From positions 5,890,001-5,954,000 of the forward strand of contig NZ_AP022576.1 of assembly GCF_010730355.1 (NCBI RefSeq): a stretch of DNA of 64,000 nt. The letters run 5' to 3'. A program made the position numbers and the translations under genes. The notes below the pieces were generated by a model, which was given only the letters and a program-made list of their open reading frames with translations, did not search any database and was not told the origin of the DNA. The first letter of the stretch is position 1. Every line of letters starts with the position of its first letter. Origin of the DNA: Mycobacterium florentinum. GTDB lineage: Bacteria; Actinomycetota; Actinomycetes; Mycobacteriales; Mycobacteriaceae. Positions 16,875 through 24,950 of the stretch are shown one piece after another.

Positions 16875-17504
16875 TTACGCGGAGCGGGCCGAGGATCTCT
16901 TTTGCCGGGTGCCCTTCGGTGCTGACGTGGTCTGCGACGCGTTGGTGCCCAACCATTCCAAGCTCTGCAGAGCCATCCCGGTCAGCATGTCGGCAAGCCC
17001 GGCGGTCCGCAGCGACTTTTCCGGCCACATCGGGGTCGAGTCGATCAGTCCGTGCGTCGCGTGCACGGCCGCATTGAGCACCTCGCGCGACTGGTTCGGG
17101 TAGCAGGCCTGCAGGCAATCCACCCATCGGTCGATGTAACGCTTGATCCGCGCGCTTAACCGCGACCGGTATGCCTTGGGGATCGAATTGCGTTCCCTGG
17201 TCCACACACTCATGAGTTCGCGTTCCTCGAGGGCGCGCTGCACGTGCCCGCGCACCAGGTGCTCCAATTCTTCGCGCGGATCGTCGAATTGGCCGCCCGT
17301 AGACATCAGTACCCGGTCGATCGCCTCGTCCAGCAGCGTGATCAGGATCTCGTCCTTACCGCTGAAGTAGCGATAGATCGCCGGACCGGACACACCGGCC
17401 TTCTCACCGATGAGATCGACTCCGACGCCGTCAAAGCCGCGTTCGTAGAACAGGTGCATCGCGGTGCGCAAAATCTGTTCTGAACGGTCGTTACGCTTCG
17501 CCAT
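16875..17504 (-). CDS. TetR-family transcriptional regulator
   Basis: 209 aa. N-terminal HTH: EQILRTAMHLFYERGFDGVGVDLIGEKAGVSGPAIYRYFSGKDEILITLLDEAID (about residues 9-63). The C-terminal ligand pocket contains the common WTRERNSIPKAYRSRLSARIKRYIDRWVDCLQ segment, and the last ~20 residues are basic and low-complexity. Located within the operon from 21855 to 14642 rather than divergent, so it is probably co-expressed with its targets. Candidate sites are the GTTAACRCACGTT elements at 16850 and 22012. Confidence 0.9.
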   Translation of the reverse strand: MAKRNDRSEQILRTAMHLFYERGFDGVGVDLIGEKAGVSGPAIYRYFSGKDEILITLLDEAIDRVLMSTGGQFDDPREELEHLVRGHVQRALEERELMSVWTRERNSIPKAYRSRLSARIKRYIDRWVDCLQACYPNQSREVLNAAVHATHGLIDSTPMWPEKSLRTAGLADMLTGMALQSLEWLGTNASQTTSAPKGTRQKRSSARSA

Positions 17505-17540
17505 TTTCTAACGGTAGCGCAGACGGGACGGTGAGCAGCG

Positions 17541-18362
17541 TCACCTGGCTTGGTCCGGGGGCTTGCGTTCGGTCAGTTGTGCCGGCCGCTTCTCGGCGAA
17601 CGCCCGAGTCGCTTCGGCGAAGTCGGGTTGCTCCTGCAGCCAACCCTGCGTGTGGGCTTCGTGTTTCAGCTGGTCGGCGAAGTCGGTCCCGAGAGCCCGT
17701 TGATGGGCCTGTTTGATCGTCGCGACGCTCACCGAGAGTTCCGCGAAGCGCCGGGCCATGGCGACCGCATCGCCGAGTGCCTGACCGTCCGCGGCCAACT
17801 GGTTCACCAAGCCCCACGTGTGCGCTTCGGGGGCCGAGAGACGCTCTGCCAGCAGCGCCATTTCGTTCGCGCGGCCCAGGCCGACCACCCGGGGAAGCAA
17901 CCAGGTCAGGCCCGCGTCGGGCATCAGCCCGATCTTGGCGAACGACAACTCAAATCGTGCCGACGTCGCGGCGACACGCAGGTCGCACGCCAGTGCCAAC
18001 GACACTCCCGCCCCGGCCGCGACACCGTTGACGGCGGCGATGATCGGGATTTGCAACGACCGCATCGTCAACACCAGCGGATTCCACGAATCCAGGAGTA
18101 CCTCGCGGGCATTGCCGACGTCGCCGGAAATGTCTGCGCCCGCACAGAATCCGCGGCCGGCGCCGGTGAGCACGACGGCACGGATCCTGCTGTCGGCCTC
18201 CAACTCGAGAAAGGCCGACCTCAACGTGTCTCCGGCCTCCGGAGTAACCGCATTGAGTCGCGCGGGCCGGTTGATCGTGATGATGCCCACCGTCTCGTCA
18301 CGCTCCACGAGCACGTCGGCCGTGGGTGGCGTACGGTCGGGGCTTGAGGTCGAGGATGTCAT
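17541..18362 (-). CDS. Enoyl-CoA hydratase/isomerase (crotonase) family, PaaG-like
   Basis: 273 aa. Oxyanion-hole segments GRGFCAGADI (about residues 70-79) and NGVAAGAGVSLALACDLRVA (about 112-131) are intact. The two catalytic glutamates of true hydratases are absent: the position after GAGV is Ser, and the second lies in SFAKIGL. The Asp in GLMPDAGLTWLLPR is kept, the pattern of PaaG-type isomerases and other non-hydratase crotonases. This predicts a CoA-ester isomerase or ring-modifying step rather than beta-oxidation hydration. Located between the DUF7065-like gene (5 bp gap) and TetR. Confidence 0.85.
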   Translation of the reverse strand: MTSSTSSPDRTPPTADVLVERDETVGIITINRPARLNAVTPEAGDTLRSAFLELEADSRIRAVVLTGAGRGFCAGADISGDVGNAREVLLDSWNPLVLTMRSLQIPIIAAVNGVAAGAGVSLALACDLRVAATSARFELSFAKIGLMPDAGLTWLLPRVVGLGRANEMALLAERLSAPEAHTWGLVNQLAADGQALGDAVAMARRFAELSVSVATIKQAHQRALGTDFADQLKHEAHTQGWLQEQPDFAEATRAFAEKRPAQLTERKPPDQAR

Positions 18363-18367
18363 TTCCG

Positions 18368-19399
18368 CTACTTTCCTAAGAACTGTCGGACATAGTCATG
18401 CCACTGCACTTGTTGCAGGTCGCCGTGGCAAACCTGACCCTCGCACTCCCAGCGCGCCAGGCAGACCCAGGTATCCATATTCGGCCAGACCGCAAGGCGA
18501 TTCGCGGCGACGACGTCGCCGCGAATCTGGTAGTCGTTGCCGTCCGCATCCGTCATCACCATTTCGGCGGCGGTCGGGGCCAGTGTCGAGGCGTTGTGGG
18601 TGACCCGCTTGCGGGTCGCGACGATCGGAATCAGCTTGCCGTGGCGGCATATCCAACCGCCCTTGGTCGGGTCGCCGCCAGGCACCTGCAGGTGCCCCTT
18701 CCAGTCGGGATTGAGGTCGGGATGGTCGTATGCGGTACAACCGAACATGAAGTCCTCGCTGAAGACACCCGTCATCCAGTCGATCGGCGGTGTCGGAGCG
18801 TGCTGTTCGCTGCGGTTTTGGCCCCAGGATCGGTCGCGAACATGCGTGCAGTCCACGGTGTATGTTTTGCCGCGCAACGTGAGTTCGCCGCGGGCGCGCA
18901 CCGCTTGCTCGAAATGCATGCCGGTTTGCAGCAGCATCGGCTCCATCAGGGCTTGGGTCTCGATGTCGAATGCGTTGCCCCGGAATTCGTCGGTGTAGCG
19001 CAGCCGATGGCGCTTGAGCGGTTCGATCGTCTGCACGTGATAGCCGTTGTCGAACTTGTACTCCCACAGGTCTTTTGCCAGGACGTCCTCGCTCGCGAAC
19101 GAGGTCCAGTTGAACAGCTCGGACTGCAGCACATGCTGTTTGACGCCTTGCCACACCCAGGCTCCCCCGCTGACCATGCCCAGGTTGGGGTGATGCCACA
19201 GATAGGTCAGCGCGTGGATGTTTTCTTCCGGGACGCTGAAGCCGAAGAACTGTGTCTCAGTCAGATTCGGTGACTGGTTCGAATCCTTGAACTTCGGATG
19301 CAGGAAGTCGTCTTCGGCCGTAGCGGTCTGGAACGACAGATTCTTTTCTTCCCAGAACGCTCGCTCATGCGTATCAGTTTGAGTCTTGGTGGACACCAT
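18368..19399 (-). CDS. DUF7064/DUF7065-like protein
   Basis: 343 aa, divergent member of the family at 12644 and 43481: ETQFFGFSVPEENIHALTYLWHHPNLGMVSGGAWVW near the N terminus and VDCTHVRDRSWGQNR (about residues 165-180) in place of the common RDHSWG. The central histidine of that motif is replaced by Arg. ATG at 19399 has GAGGGGAG 8 nt upstream. It lies 13 bp after the kinase-like gene at 19413, so here the order is kinase then DUF7065, the reverse of the other three pairs. Function unestablished; a lipocalin-like binding or hydratase role is speculation. Confidence 0.7.
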   Translation of the reverse strand: MVSTKTQTDTHERAFWEEKNLSFQTATAEDDFLHPKFKDSNQSPNLTETQFFGFSVPEENIHALTYLWHHPNLGMVSGGAWVWQGVKQHVLQSELFNWTSFASEDVLAKDLWEYKFDNGYHVQTIEPLKRHRLRYTDEFRGNAFDIETQALMEPMLLQTGMHFEQAVRARGELTLRGKTYTVDCTHVRDRSWGQNRSEQHAPTPPIDWMTGVFSEDFMFGCTAYDHPDLNPDWKGHLQVPGGDPTKGGWICRHGKLIPIVATRKRVTHNASTLAPTAAEMVMTDADGNDYQIRGDVVAANRLAVWPNMDTWVCLARWECEGQVCHGDLQQVQWHDYVRQFLGK

Positions 19400-19412
19400 C
19401 GATGATCTCCCC

Positions 19413-20477
19413 TCACGATTCCACGAGTTGCCAACACGGCTGCAGCAATGGCGCCTGGGCTTCCCGATCGGCTTCGGTCATGTTGCGTTGCAGAGCGCTC
19501 ACCGCGACCAGGATCATGTACGCGGCGAACTTCTTGAAGTAGTCGAAATCGCGCACCGGACGGCCGCCCGCGGCGCGGTACATCTGAAGCCATTCCTCTT
19601 CGCTGGGTGGCTGTAATAGACCGCTGTCCGGGGGCGCCGCAAAAATACGGTTGCTTACGCATTGCAACGCGAGATCGGCTTCGGCACGGCCCAGGCTCGA
19701 CATCTCCCAATCCAGCACGGCGGCCAACCGGGTCCCGTCGAAAAAGTAGTTCTGCAAGGTCGAGTCGCCGTGCATCAGCTCGGGCTCGCCGCCGGGAAGG
19801 CGATCGAGTAGCCAGTCGCGCACCGGGACCAACCGCTCGAACGTGGGTAGATGCACCCAGTCCCACGTTTGCCAATACCAATTGATGCAGCGTTCCAGCG
19901 GACTGATACCGGGCGCGTCCATGACGAAGTTCTGCAAGCCTCGGGCGTTGATGTCCGTCTTGTGGATGGCGACCAGCGCGGCCATCACCTTGCCGAGCAT
20001 CTCCTCGCGATCGGCCGGTGAGGCCTCCGCGATCGGGCCCTGGATGAAGGCCGCCGGATGCTGGCCCCTGCCGTGCACCCGGCCCATCACGTAGCCCGCG
20101 GTGCCGAGCCAGCGGCCATCGGCGTCGAGCCACAGTGTTTCCGGTACCGGAACGTCGGTGCCGTAGAGAGCCCGTTGGACCTCAAACTGTCGCGACAGGT
20201 CGTATTTGAAGAACAGCCGCTTGTCGCTGACCGGCGCATGGCGAAGGACGAGTTCGCGTGTGACACGCCCGCTGCCGGCATCGAAGGTGGCATCGAATAA
20301 CACCGTGCCACTTGAAGCGCCGACTTCGCCGCCGTCGCCGACCACCGTCACGTCGACCGCCCCGTCGATGTCGGGCTGGTTCTCGATGAAGCCACGAATC
20401 TCGTCGGCGCCGATCTTGTGGACGACGTTCTTGCCCGTACCGATCACCGAGCTGAGCATCGATTGCACATCAGCCAT
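19413..20477 (-). CDS. APH-like phosphotransferase (acyl-CoA dehydrogenase-associated type)
   Basis: 354 aa. N-lobe LVLRHAP plus EVQRALYGTDVPVPETLWLDADGRWLGTAGYVMGRVHGRG, catalytic loop LMHGDSTLQNYFFDGTRLAAVLDWEMSSLGRAEADLALQ. This pattern is typical of the phosphotransferases found next to lipid-degradation genes in actinobacteria. ATG at 20477 is chosen: AGGAG lies 7 nt upstream and it overlaps the upstream flavoprotein stop by 8 bp; the longer in-frame extension is unrelated sequence. Tight coupling with the flavoprotein suggests sequential or linked action. Confidence 0.85.
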   Translation of the reverse strand: MADVQSMLSSVIGTGKNVVHKIGADEIRGFIENQPDIDGAVDVTVVGDGGEVGASSGTVLFDATFDAGSGRVTRELVLRHAPVSDKRLFFKYDLSRQFEVQRALYGTDVPVPETLWLDADGRWLGTAGYVMGRVHGRGQHPAAFIQGPIAEASPADREEMLGKVMAALVAIHKTDINARGLQNFVMDAPGISPLERCINWYWQTWDWVHLPTFERLVPVRDWLLDRLPGGEPELMHGDSTLQNYFFDGTRLAAVLDWEMSSLGRAEADLALQCVSNRIFAAPPDSGLLQPPSEEEWLQMYRAAGGRPVRDFDYFKKFAAYMILVAVSALQRNMTEADREAQAPLLQPCWQLVES

Positions 20478-21855
20478 GAGCGAACTCCTCGCGTTTCGTT
20501 TGGATGGACCGACCGTGGTGCCTGTCCAAATTCGCCGCCGCCCGGTTGCCCCAGGCGACGGCGGTGTTCTGACCGGTCTGCGACAGATAGTCACCGGCGA
20601 ATTGGATGCGAGACGCCGGATCGATATTCGAGGTGAACTCGGCGATCCGCTGGTAGACGCCAATGCGCGTCTGTGGCAACGCCACTGGCCAGCGGCGCAC
20701 GTAGGTGAAATCGATCGTTCCCCGCAGCTCGGGGAACAGCCGCAGCACGGTTTGCAGTGCGCGCTCGACGAGTTCGTCATCGCAGCGTTGCGTCCATGCC
20801 GCGGCGGCCGACATCTCCCAGCACACCGACAGCAGGCCGTGGCCCGCCGGCGCGCGGTCGGGTGCCTTGTTGTTTTCGACGATGATCATGCAGATCTCGG
20901 GGTCCTCGGTGGTCGGCAACTGGACCAGGAACGCCGGCGTATCCGCCGGTCGCGTTGTTCCGATGGCGACGTTGATCGCCTGCGTGAAGCGCAGTGCGTT
21001 GTTGAGTGGGTCGAGCTGTGTTTTGGCCTGCGTACAGATGGTGGCTGCTACTGGCAGCGGGGTTGCGACGACGCAGGCGTCGGCCTCGGCGATCTTCGTG
21101 ATGCCATCGGGGTCGCGATAGCCCAGGCGCACACCGTCGGCGCTTTCGGTCAGCACGAGCACCGGGGAGTTCAAGTGCACCGAGTGCACTCGGGACAGCA
21201 GTGCGTCGATGATTGCCGCCTGTCCACCGGCCAGCGTGGACAGCCGGCCGGCGACTGCGTTGACCAGACCCGACATCAGTTCGACGCGGCTGACCTTGTC
21301 CGAGTTGGCAAGCAGTAGCGCCCGCGTGATCGGTTCGCCGAGGTAGGCGTCGGCCTCGTCGCCGGCGAGTCTGCGGATGTAGTCGCGCGCCGTCTCGGTG
21401 TCAAGCGGTGCGGCAGCGCGCAAATCGTCGTAGGACAGCATTCCGCGCAGGCTGGCACGCGCCACGTCGAATACCACGCGCGCGAGCCGGAGCTTGGTGG
21501 ACAACGCCAGCACGTCGGTCCGCAGCCCCGAGCGGATCAACCGATCGAGGCGTAACAATCGGATCCGGCCGTCGCGGTACACACCGAGATACGGAGCCGT
21601 ATCAACGATGCTCAGCCCCAGCTCTTTCGCCAGCTGCGTGGCGATCGGGTAGCGCGCCGCGAATGCGGTGGCCCCGGTATCGATGCAATATCCGTGTTGC
21701 CGGATGGTCTCCACGCGTCCACCCGCACGGGGTTCGGATTCGAAGACTTCTACCGCCCAGCCTGCTTGCTGCAGACGGTAGGCGGCGGTGAGGCCGGCGA
21801 TTCCAGCACCGGCGACGACTGCGCGCCGCGGTTTCACAATCGATGGTCGGGGCAC
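20470..21855 (-). CDS. FAD-dependent amine-oxidase/PPOX-type oxidoreductase
   Basis: 461 aa. Rossmann motif VVAGAGIAGLTAAYRL (about residues 13-28), then FESEPRAGGRVETIRQHGYCIDTGATAF, and the C-terminal FAD loop RIQFAGDYLSQTGQNTAVAWGNRAA. Most similar within the window to the protein at 22806 (shared DTGA(T/S)A, RP.D..AFLV, APDRAPAGHGLLS, GQNTAV). The two lie on either side of the divergent promoter region 21856-22071 and probably arose by inverted duplication. First gene of the minus-strand operon. GTG start, no clear Shine-Dalgarno. Confidence 0.88.
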   Translation of the reverse strand: MPRPSIVKPRRAVVAGAGIAGLTAAYRLQQAGWAVEVFESEPRAGGRVETIRQHGYCIDTGATAFAARYPIATQLAKELGLSIVDTAPYLGVYRDGRIRLLRLDRLIRSGLRTDVLALSTKLRLARVVFDVARASLRGMLSYDDLRAAAPLDTETARDYIRRLAGDEADAYLGEPITRALLLANSDKVSRVELMSGLVNAVAGRLSTLAGGQAAIIDALLSRVHSVHLNSPVLVLTESADGVRLGYRDPDGITKIAEADACVVATPLPVAATICTQAKTQLDPLNNALRFTQAINVAIGTTRPADTPAFLVQLPTTEDPEICMIIVENNKAPDRAPAGHGLLSVCWEMSAAAAWTQRCDDELVERALQTVLRLFPELRGTIDFTYVRRWPVALPQTRIGVYQRIAEFTSNIDPASRIQFAGDYLSQTGQNTAVAWGNRAAANLDRHHGRSIQTKREEFAHG

Positions 21856-22011
21856 CTGGTGGTTTCTGCGACTCTCGTAACGAAGGTTATTTTGAGACAG
21901 TAAGGTTTATAAATGCCTGGTGTCAACCATCGTTTACTGAAATCTGCCGAGGCCTGGGTCAAAGTCATGCACTGCGCGGTAGTCTGTCAACGCAGAGAAG
22001 TGGCAACGATC

Positions 22012-22026
22012 GTTAACACACGTTGA
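22012..22026. promoter_or_regulatory. GTTAACACACGTTGA element in divergent promoter
   Basis: Within the 216-bp region 21856-22071 between two divergent operons. It resembles the 16850 element and is preceded by the palindrome AACGATCGTT (22005-22014). The rest of this region is AT-richer than average but shows no other convincing dyad. Confidence 0.4.
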
Positions 22027-22071
22027 GTCGCTTCGAGCAATCGGATCCCGACCGGCCGGAGAGGGCGCGAA

Positions 22072-22809
22072 ATGCTATCGCCGCAGGCAAATCTGAAACT
22101 TCTGCAGCGCACTTCGTGGAGCGGCTTCGTCTACATCACCTTCCTGTTGGTCGGCATCTGGCCGATCGCCGGATTCTTCCCGTCCCAGCCGGCGTATTGG
22201 AATGCCGCCCAGATCACCCGGGTGTATCACGACAATGTCACCTGGATCCGTTTCGGCATGGTGCTGGTGCTGGTCGGTTCGATGTTCTACGTGCCGTGGA
22301 CGGCGATGCTCGCGAAGCTCATCTCGGCCGTCGAGGGCAAGCCGGGAATACTCACCTACTGCCAGATCATTGCCGGCTGCACCAATGTGCTGCTCACCGC
22401 GTACCCAGCAGGTTGGTGGCTCACCGCGTCGTTCCGCGAGGACCGCGATCCGCAGATCGTGCAGCTGCTCAACGACATCGCCTGGCTGCAGTTCCTGGGC
22501 GTGATCTCGCCGTTCTACTTCGTGGTGCTCAGCATCATCTACGCGTCGCTGGCCGATGAGGACCCGGATCCGATAATTCCGCGCTGGGTCGGCTGGTTCA
22601 ACATCTTCTTCATGCTGGACCTGATACCGCTCAGCATCATCTTCCTGTTCAAGACGGGTCCGTTTGCGTGGAACGGGCTGTTCGGCTTCTATCTGCCGTT
22701 CGCGACGTTCTTTGTCTGGTTCTTCGTGATGTACTACGCGATCCGCAAGTCGTTGCACCGGCTGAACGGCGAGCCCGCGGTGTCGGTGGTCGCGGCCAGG
22801 GCCGCGTGA
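22072..22809 (+). CDS. Small polytopic membrane protein paired with flavoprotein
   Basis: 245 aa, about seven hydrophobic segments. Family landmarks: LLNDIAWLQFLGVISPFYF and FLFKTGPFAWNGLFGFYLPFATFFVWFF. Conserved aromatic and Asp residues lie between helices (WWLTASFREDRDPQIVQL). The stop overlaps the start of the flavoprotein gene as GTGA (22806-22809), strong evidence for stoichiometric co-expression. Such coupling of a membrane protein and a flavin oxidase resembles a membrane-tethered oxidase or desaturase, but no heme or Fe-S ligands are evident. Confidence 0.85.
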   Translation: MLSPQANLKLLQRTSWSGFVYITFLLVGIWPIAGFFPSQPAYWNAAQITRVYHDNVTWIRFGMVLVLVGSMFYVPWTAMLAKLISAVEGKPGILTYCQIIAGCTNVLLTAYPAGWWLTASFREDRDPQIVQLLNDIAWLQFLGVISPFYFVVLSIIYASLADEDPDPIIPRWVGWFNIFFMLDLIPLSIIFLFKTGPFAWNGLFGFYLPFATFFVWFFVMYYAIRKSLHRLNGEPAVSVVAARAA

Positions 22810-24119
22810 ACATGGCGCGCGCCGCGATCATCGGAGCGGGCCTGTCCGGGCTGACGGCGGGCCATCGCCTGCAGGAGGCCGGCTGGCAGGTCGACGTCTT
22901 CGAGGCCACCGATGCGCCCGGCGGCCGGGTGCAGACGGTGCGCCGCGACGGCTATGCGATCGACACCGGCGCCTCCGCGCTCGGTTCGACGTACCACAGT
23001 TACCTGTCGCTGGCGCGTGAACTCGGCGTCGAAATGCGGCCTACCGCACCGTATATCGGCATTCGCCGGGCCGGAACGACGCATCTGCTCGACATGGACA
23101 AGATGGTGAGCTCCGGCCTGACGACACCGCTGCTGTCGCTGGGCGCGAAGTTGCGAGTGCCGCGGTTGGCGGCGGACGTCGTACTGGCCAAGGCGCGTGG
23201 GCGCCTGGACTACGCCGACATGCGCAAGGCGGCGCCGCTGGACACCGAAAGCGCCCGCGCCTACGCGCGGCGCGCGCTCTGCGCCGAGCTCGACAGCTAC
23301 CTGTGCGAGCCGATCGTGCGCACCATGCTGATCGCCGACACCGACAAGGTGTCCAAGGTGGAATTGCTCTCCGGCATCGGCAACATCTTCACCGCCAAGA
23401 TTCTGGCCGCCGCCGGCGGACAGGGCCGGGTGCCCGAGGCCCTGGCCGCCGCGCTGAAGGTGCACCTGCAAACGCCGGTCACCGAGGTCCGCCGCGTCGA
23501 AAACGGGGTCCGCATCACGCATTCGGGGACGACGTCGGAGTACGACGCCTGCGTCGTCACCTGCCCGCTGCCCGAGGCGACGGCGATCTGCGTCGACGAT
23601 CGCGGCATCCTTGGGCCACTGAACGACAGTCTGGGCTACACCCAATGCGTCAGCGTCGCCGTCGGCACCGTCCGGCCACCGGACTGCCTGGCGTTTCTGG
23701 TGATGTTCCCCTCGGTGGAGGATCCGGATATCGCCCTGATGTTCCTCGATCACAACAAGGCCCCAGACCGAGCACCCGCCGGACACGGCCTGCTGAGTTG
23801 TCTGTGGGAGACCGGCGCCTCGGAGCGTATGATCGACGCGCCGGACGAGCAATTGATCGATCACACCCTGGCGAGCGTATTCGCGGTCTTCCCCGAACTG
23901 CGTGATGCCGTCGAATTCACCCACGTGACTCGCTGGCGGCGGGCATTGCCGTTCACTCGCATCGGCGCCTACCAGGACATCGGGCGCCTCAACGCGGCGC
24001 TCGATCCGGCGTCACCGGTGCAGTACGCCGCCGATTTCATGTCGGCGGCCGGGCAGAACACCGCGGTGGAATTCGGAAATCGGGCCGCGCGCAATGTGAT
24101 TGGCGCACTGTCGAGCTGA
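22806..24119 (+). CDS. FAD-dependent amine-oxidase/PPOX-type oxidoreductase
   Basis: 437 aa. Rossmann AAIIGAGLSGLTAGHRL (about residues 6-22), FEATDAPGGRVQTVRRDGYAIDTGASAL, and C-terminal PVQYAADFMSAAGQNTAVEFGNRAARN. GTG at 22806 gives the GTGA overlap with the membrane gene; an ATG two codons later (22812) is the alternative. It is slightly shorter than its closest paralog at 20470 but keeps all FAD-contact segments. Convergent with the TetR gene at 24138. Predicted to dehydrogenate a lipophilic substrate at the membrane with its partner. Confidence 0.88.
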   Translation: MNMARAAIIGAGLSGLTAGHRLQEAGWQVDVFEATDAPGGRVQTVRRDGYAIDTGASALGSTYHSYLSLARELGVEMRPTAPYIGIRRAGTTHLLDMDKMVSSGLTTPLLSLGAKLRVPRLAADVVLAKARGRLDYADMRKAAPLDTESARAYARRALCAELDSYLCEPIVRTMLIADTDKVSKVELLSGIGNIFTAKILAAAGGQGRVPEALAAALKVHLQTPVTEVRRVENGVRITHSGTTSEYDACVVTCPLPEATAICVDDRGILGPLNDSLGYTQCVSVAVGTVRPPDCLAFLVMFPSVEDPDIALMFLDHNKAPDRAPAGHGLLSCLWETGASERMIDAPDEQLIDHTLASVFAVFPELRDAVEFTHVTRWRRALPFTRIGAYQDIGRLNAALDPASPVQYAADFMSAAGQNTAVEFGNRAARNVIGALSS

Positions 24120-24137
24120 GGCTCGGGTGCGGCCGGA

Positions 24138-24791
24138 TCACTGCGGTCCAAACAAGGTGCCTTCCCACATGATCGCCAAGGTTTCCAGCAGGTCCTGTTC
24201 GTCTTCGAGATCGTCGTCGGCATCGGTCCCGGCCAGATAGAACAGTTGCTCACTCGACCAGAGCAAAGCCGCACTGCGCTGACGCGCCTTCCTGCCACGG
24301 GCCCCTGCGTGGTTGGCGCCCCGCTCCAATTGTCCCGCGATCGCATCGGTGAATTTCTCGACGAGCGCGAGCCACTTGACCCGCAACTCGGGTACGGAGT
24401 GCCAATTCTCGTGTGTGGCATGGAAAACCGGGCGGTGTAGCTTCCACAGTTTTGCCGACTCCTGCAGGACTGCGGCAATCGCCTGACTCCGACTGTCGTC
24501 GGGGAGTCGCTGGAACAGCGGATCGAGCAGGTCGAACAGTTCGAGCATGACGCGACCCAACACTTCGGCGACCACTTCGCCTTTCGACGAGAAGTAGGCG
24601 TAAAACGTCGCCCGGGAAACCTGAGCCTCGCTGAGGATCTGGTCGATGGTGATCTTGTGAAACGGCGTTTCCGCCAACACTCGCTCGGCGGCTTCGACGA
24701 TCACGGTCATGTAGTCCGGCCGCGTGCGGCCGCTCAGGCGTTCGGCCCTTCGCTTGTCCCGCACCTCGCGGAGAGTCGACGGCTCTGACAT
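24138..24791 (-). CDS. TetR-family transcriptional regulator
   Basis: 217 aa. HTH: VIVEAAERVLAETPFHKITIDQILSEAQVSRATFYAYFSSKGEVVAEVLGRV (about residues 30-81), preceded by a basic arm (REVRDKRRAERLSGRTRPDY) typical of some TetR proteins. The second of two close ATG codons (24791) is preferred because GAGGA lies 6 nt upstream of it. Divergent from the CrtI-type gene at 24951. The ATACAGTYYGTT direct repeats in between are its likely operators. Confidence 0.88.
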   Translation of the reverse strand: MSEPSTLREVRDKRRAERLSGRTRPDYMTVIVEAAERVLAETPFHKITIDQILSEAQVSRATFYAYFSSKGEVVAEVLGRVMLELFDLLDPLFQRLPDDSRSQAIAAVLQESAKLWKLHRPVFHATHENWHSVPELRVKWLALVEKFTDAIAGQLERGANHAGARGRKARQRSAALLWSSEQLFYLAGTDADDDLEDEQDLLETLAIMWEGTLFGPQ

Positions 24792-24876
24792 GTGCATTCC
24801 TCGCTGCTGCGACGGCCGGAGGTGGCCAGGCTCTGCCCGACTGTAATACGCACCTCGCCGCGGCCACCCTAGACGT

Positions 24877-24924
24877 ACTGTTTTCTCTACTATACAGTTC
24901 GTTCACATAGGCATACAGTCTGTT
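24877..24924. promoter_or_regulatory. Candidate TetR operators: ATACAGTYYGTT direct repeats
   Basis: ATACAGTTCGTT (24892-24903) and ATACAGTCTGTT (24913-24924) are direct repeats exactly 21 bp apart. An inverted ACTGTTT (24877-24883) precedes them, so the first copy may form an ACTGTTT-N8-ATACAGT dyad. A TGTGAACGAA element overlaps at 24899-24908 on the minus strand. The region controls the divergent TetR (24791) and CrtI-type (24951) genes. Confidence 0.5.
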
Positions 24925-24950
24925 TAGTTGAACGTGTGAAGGGGAGCGCC

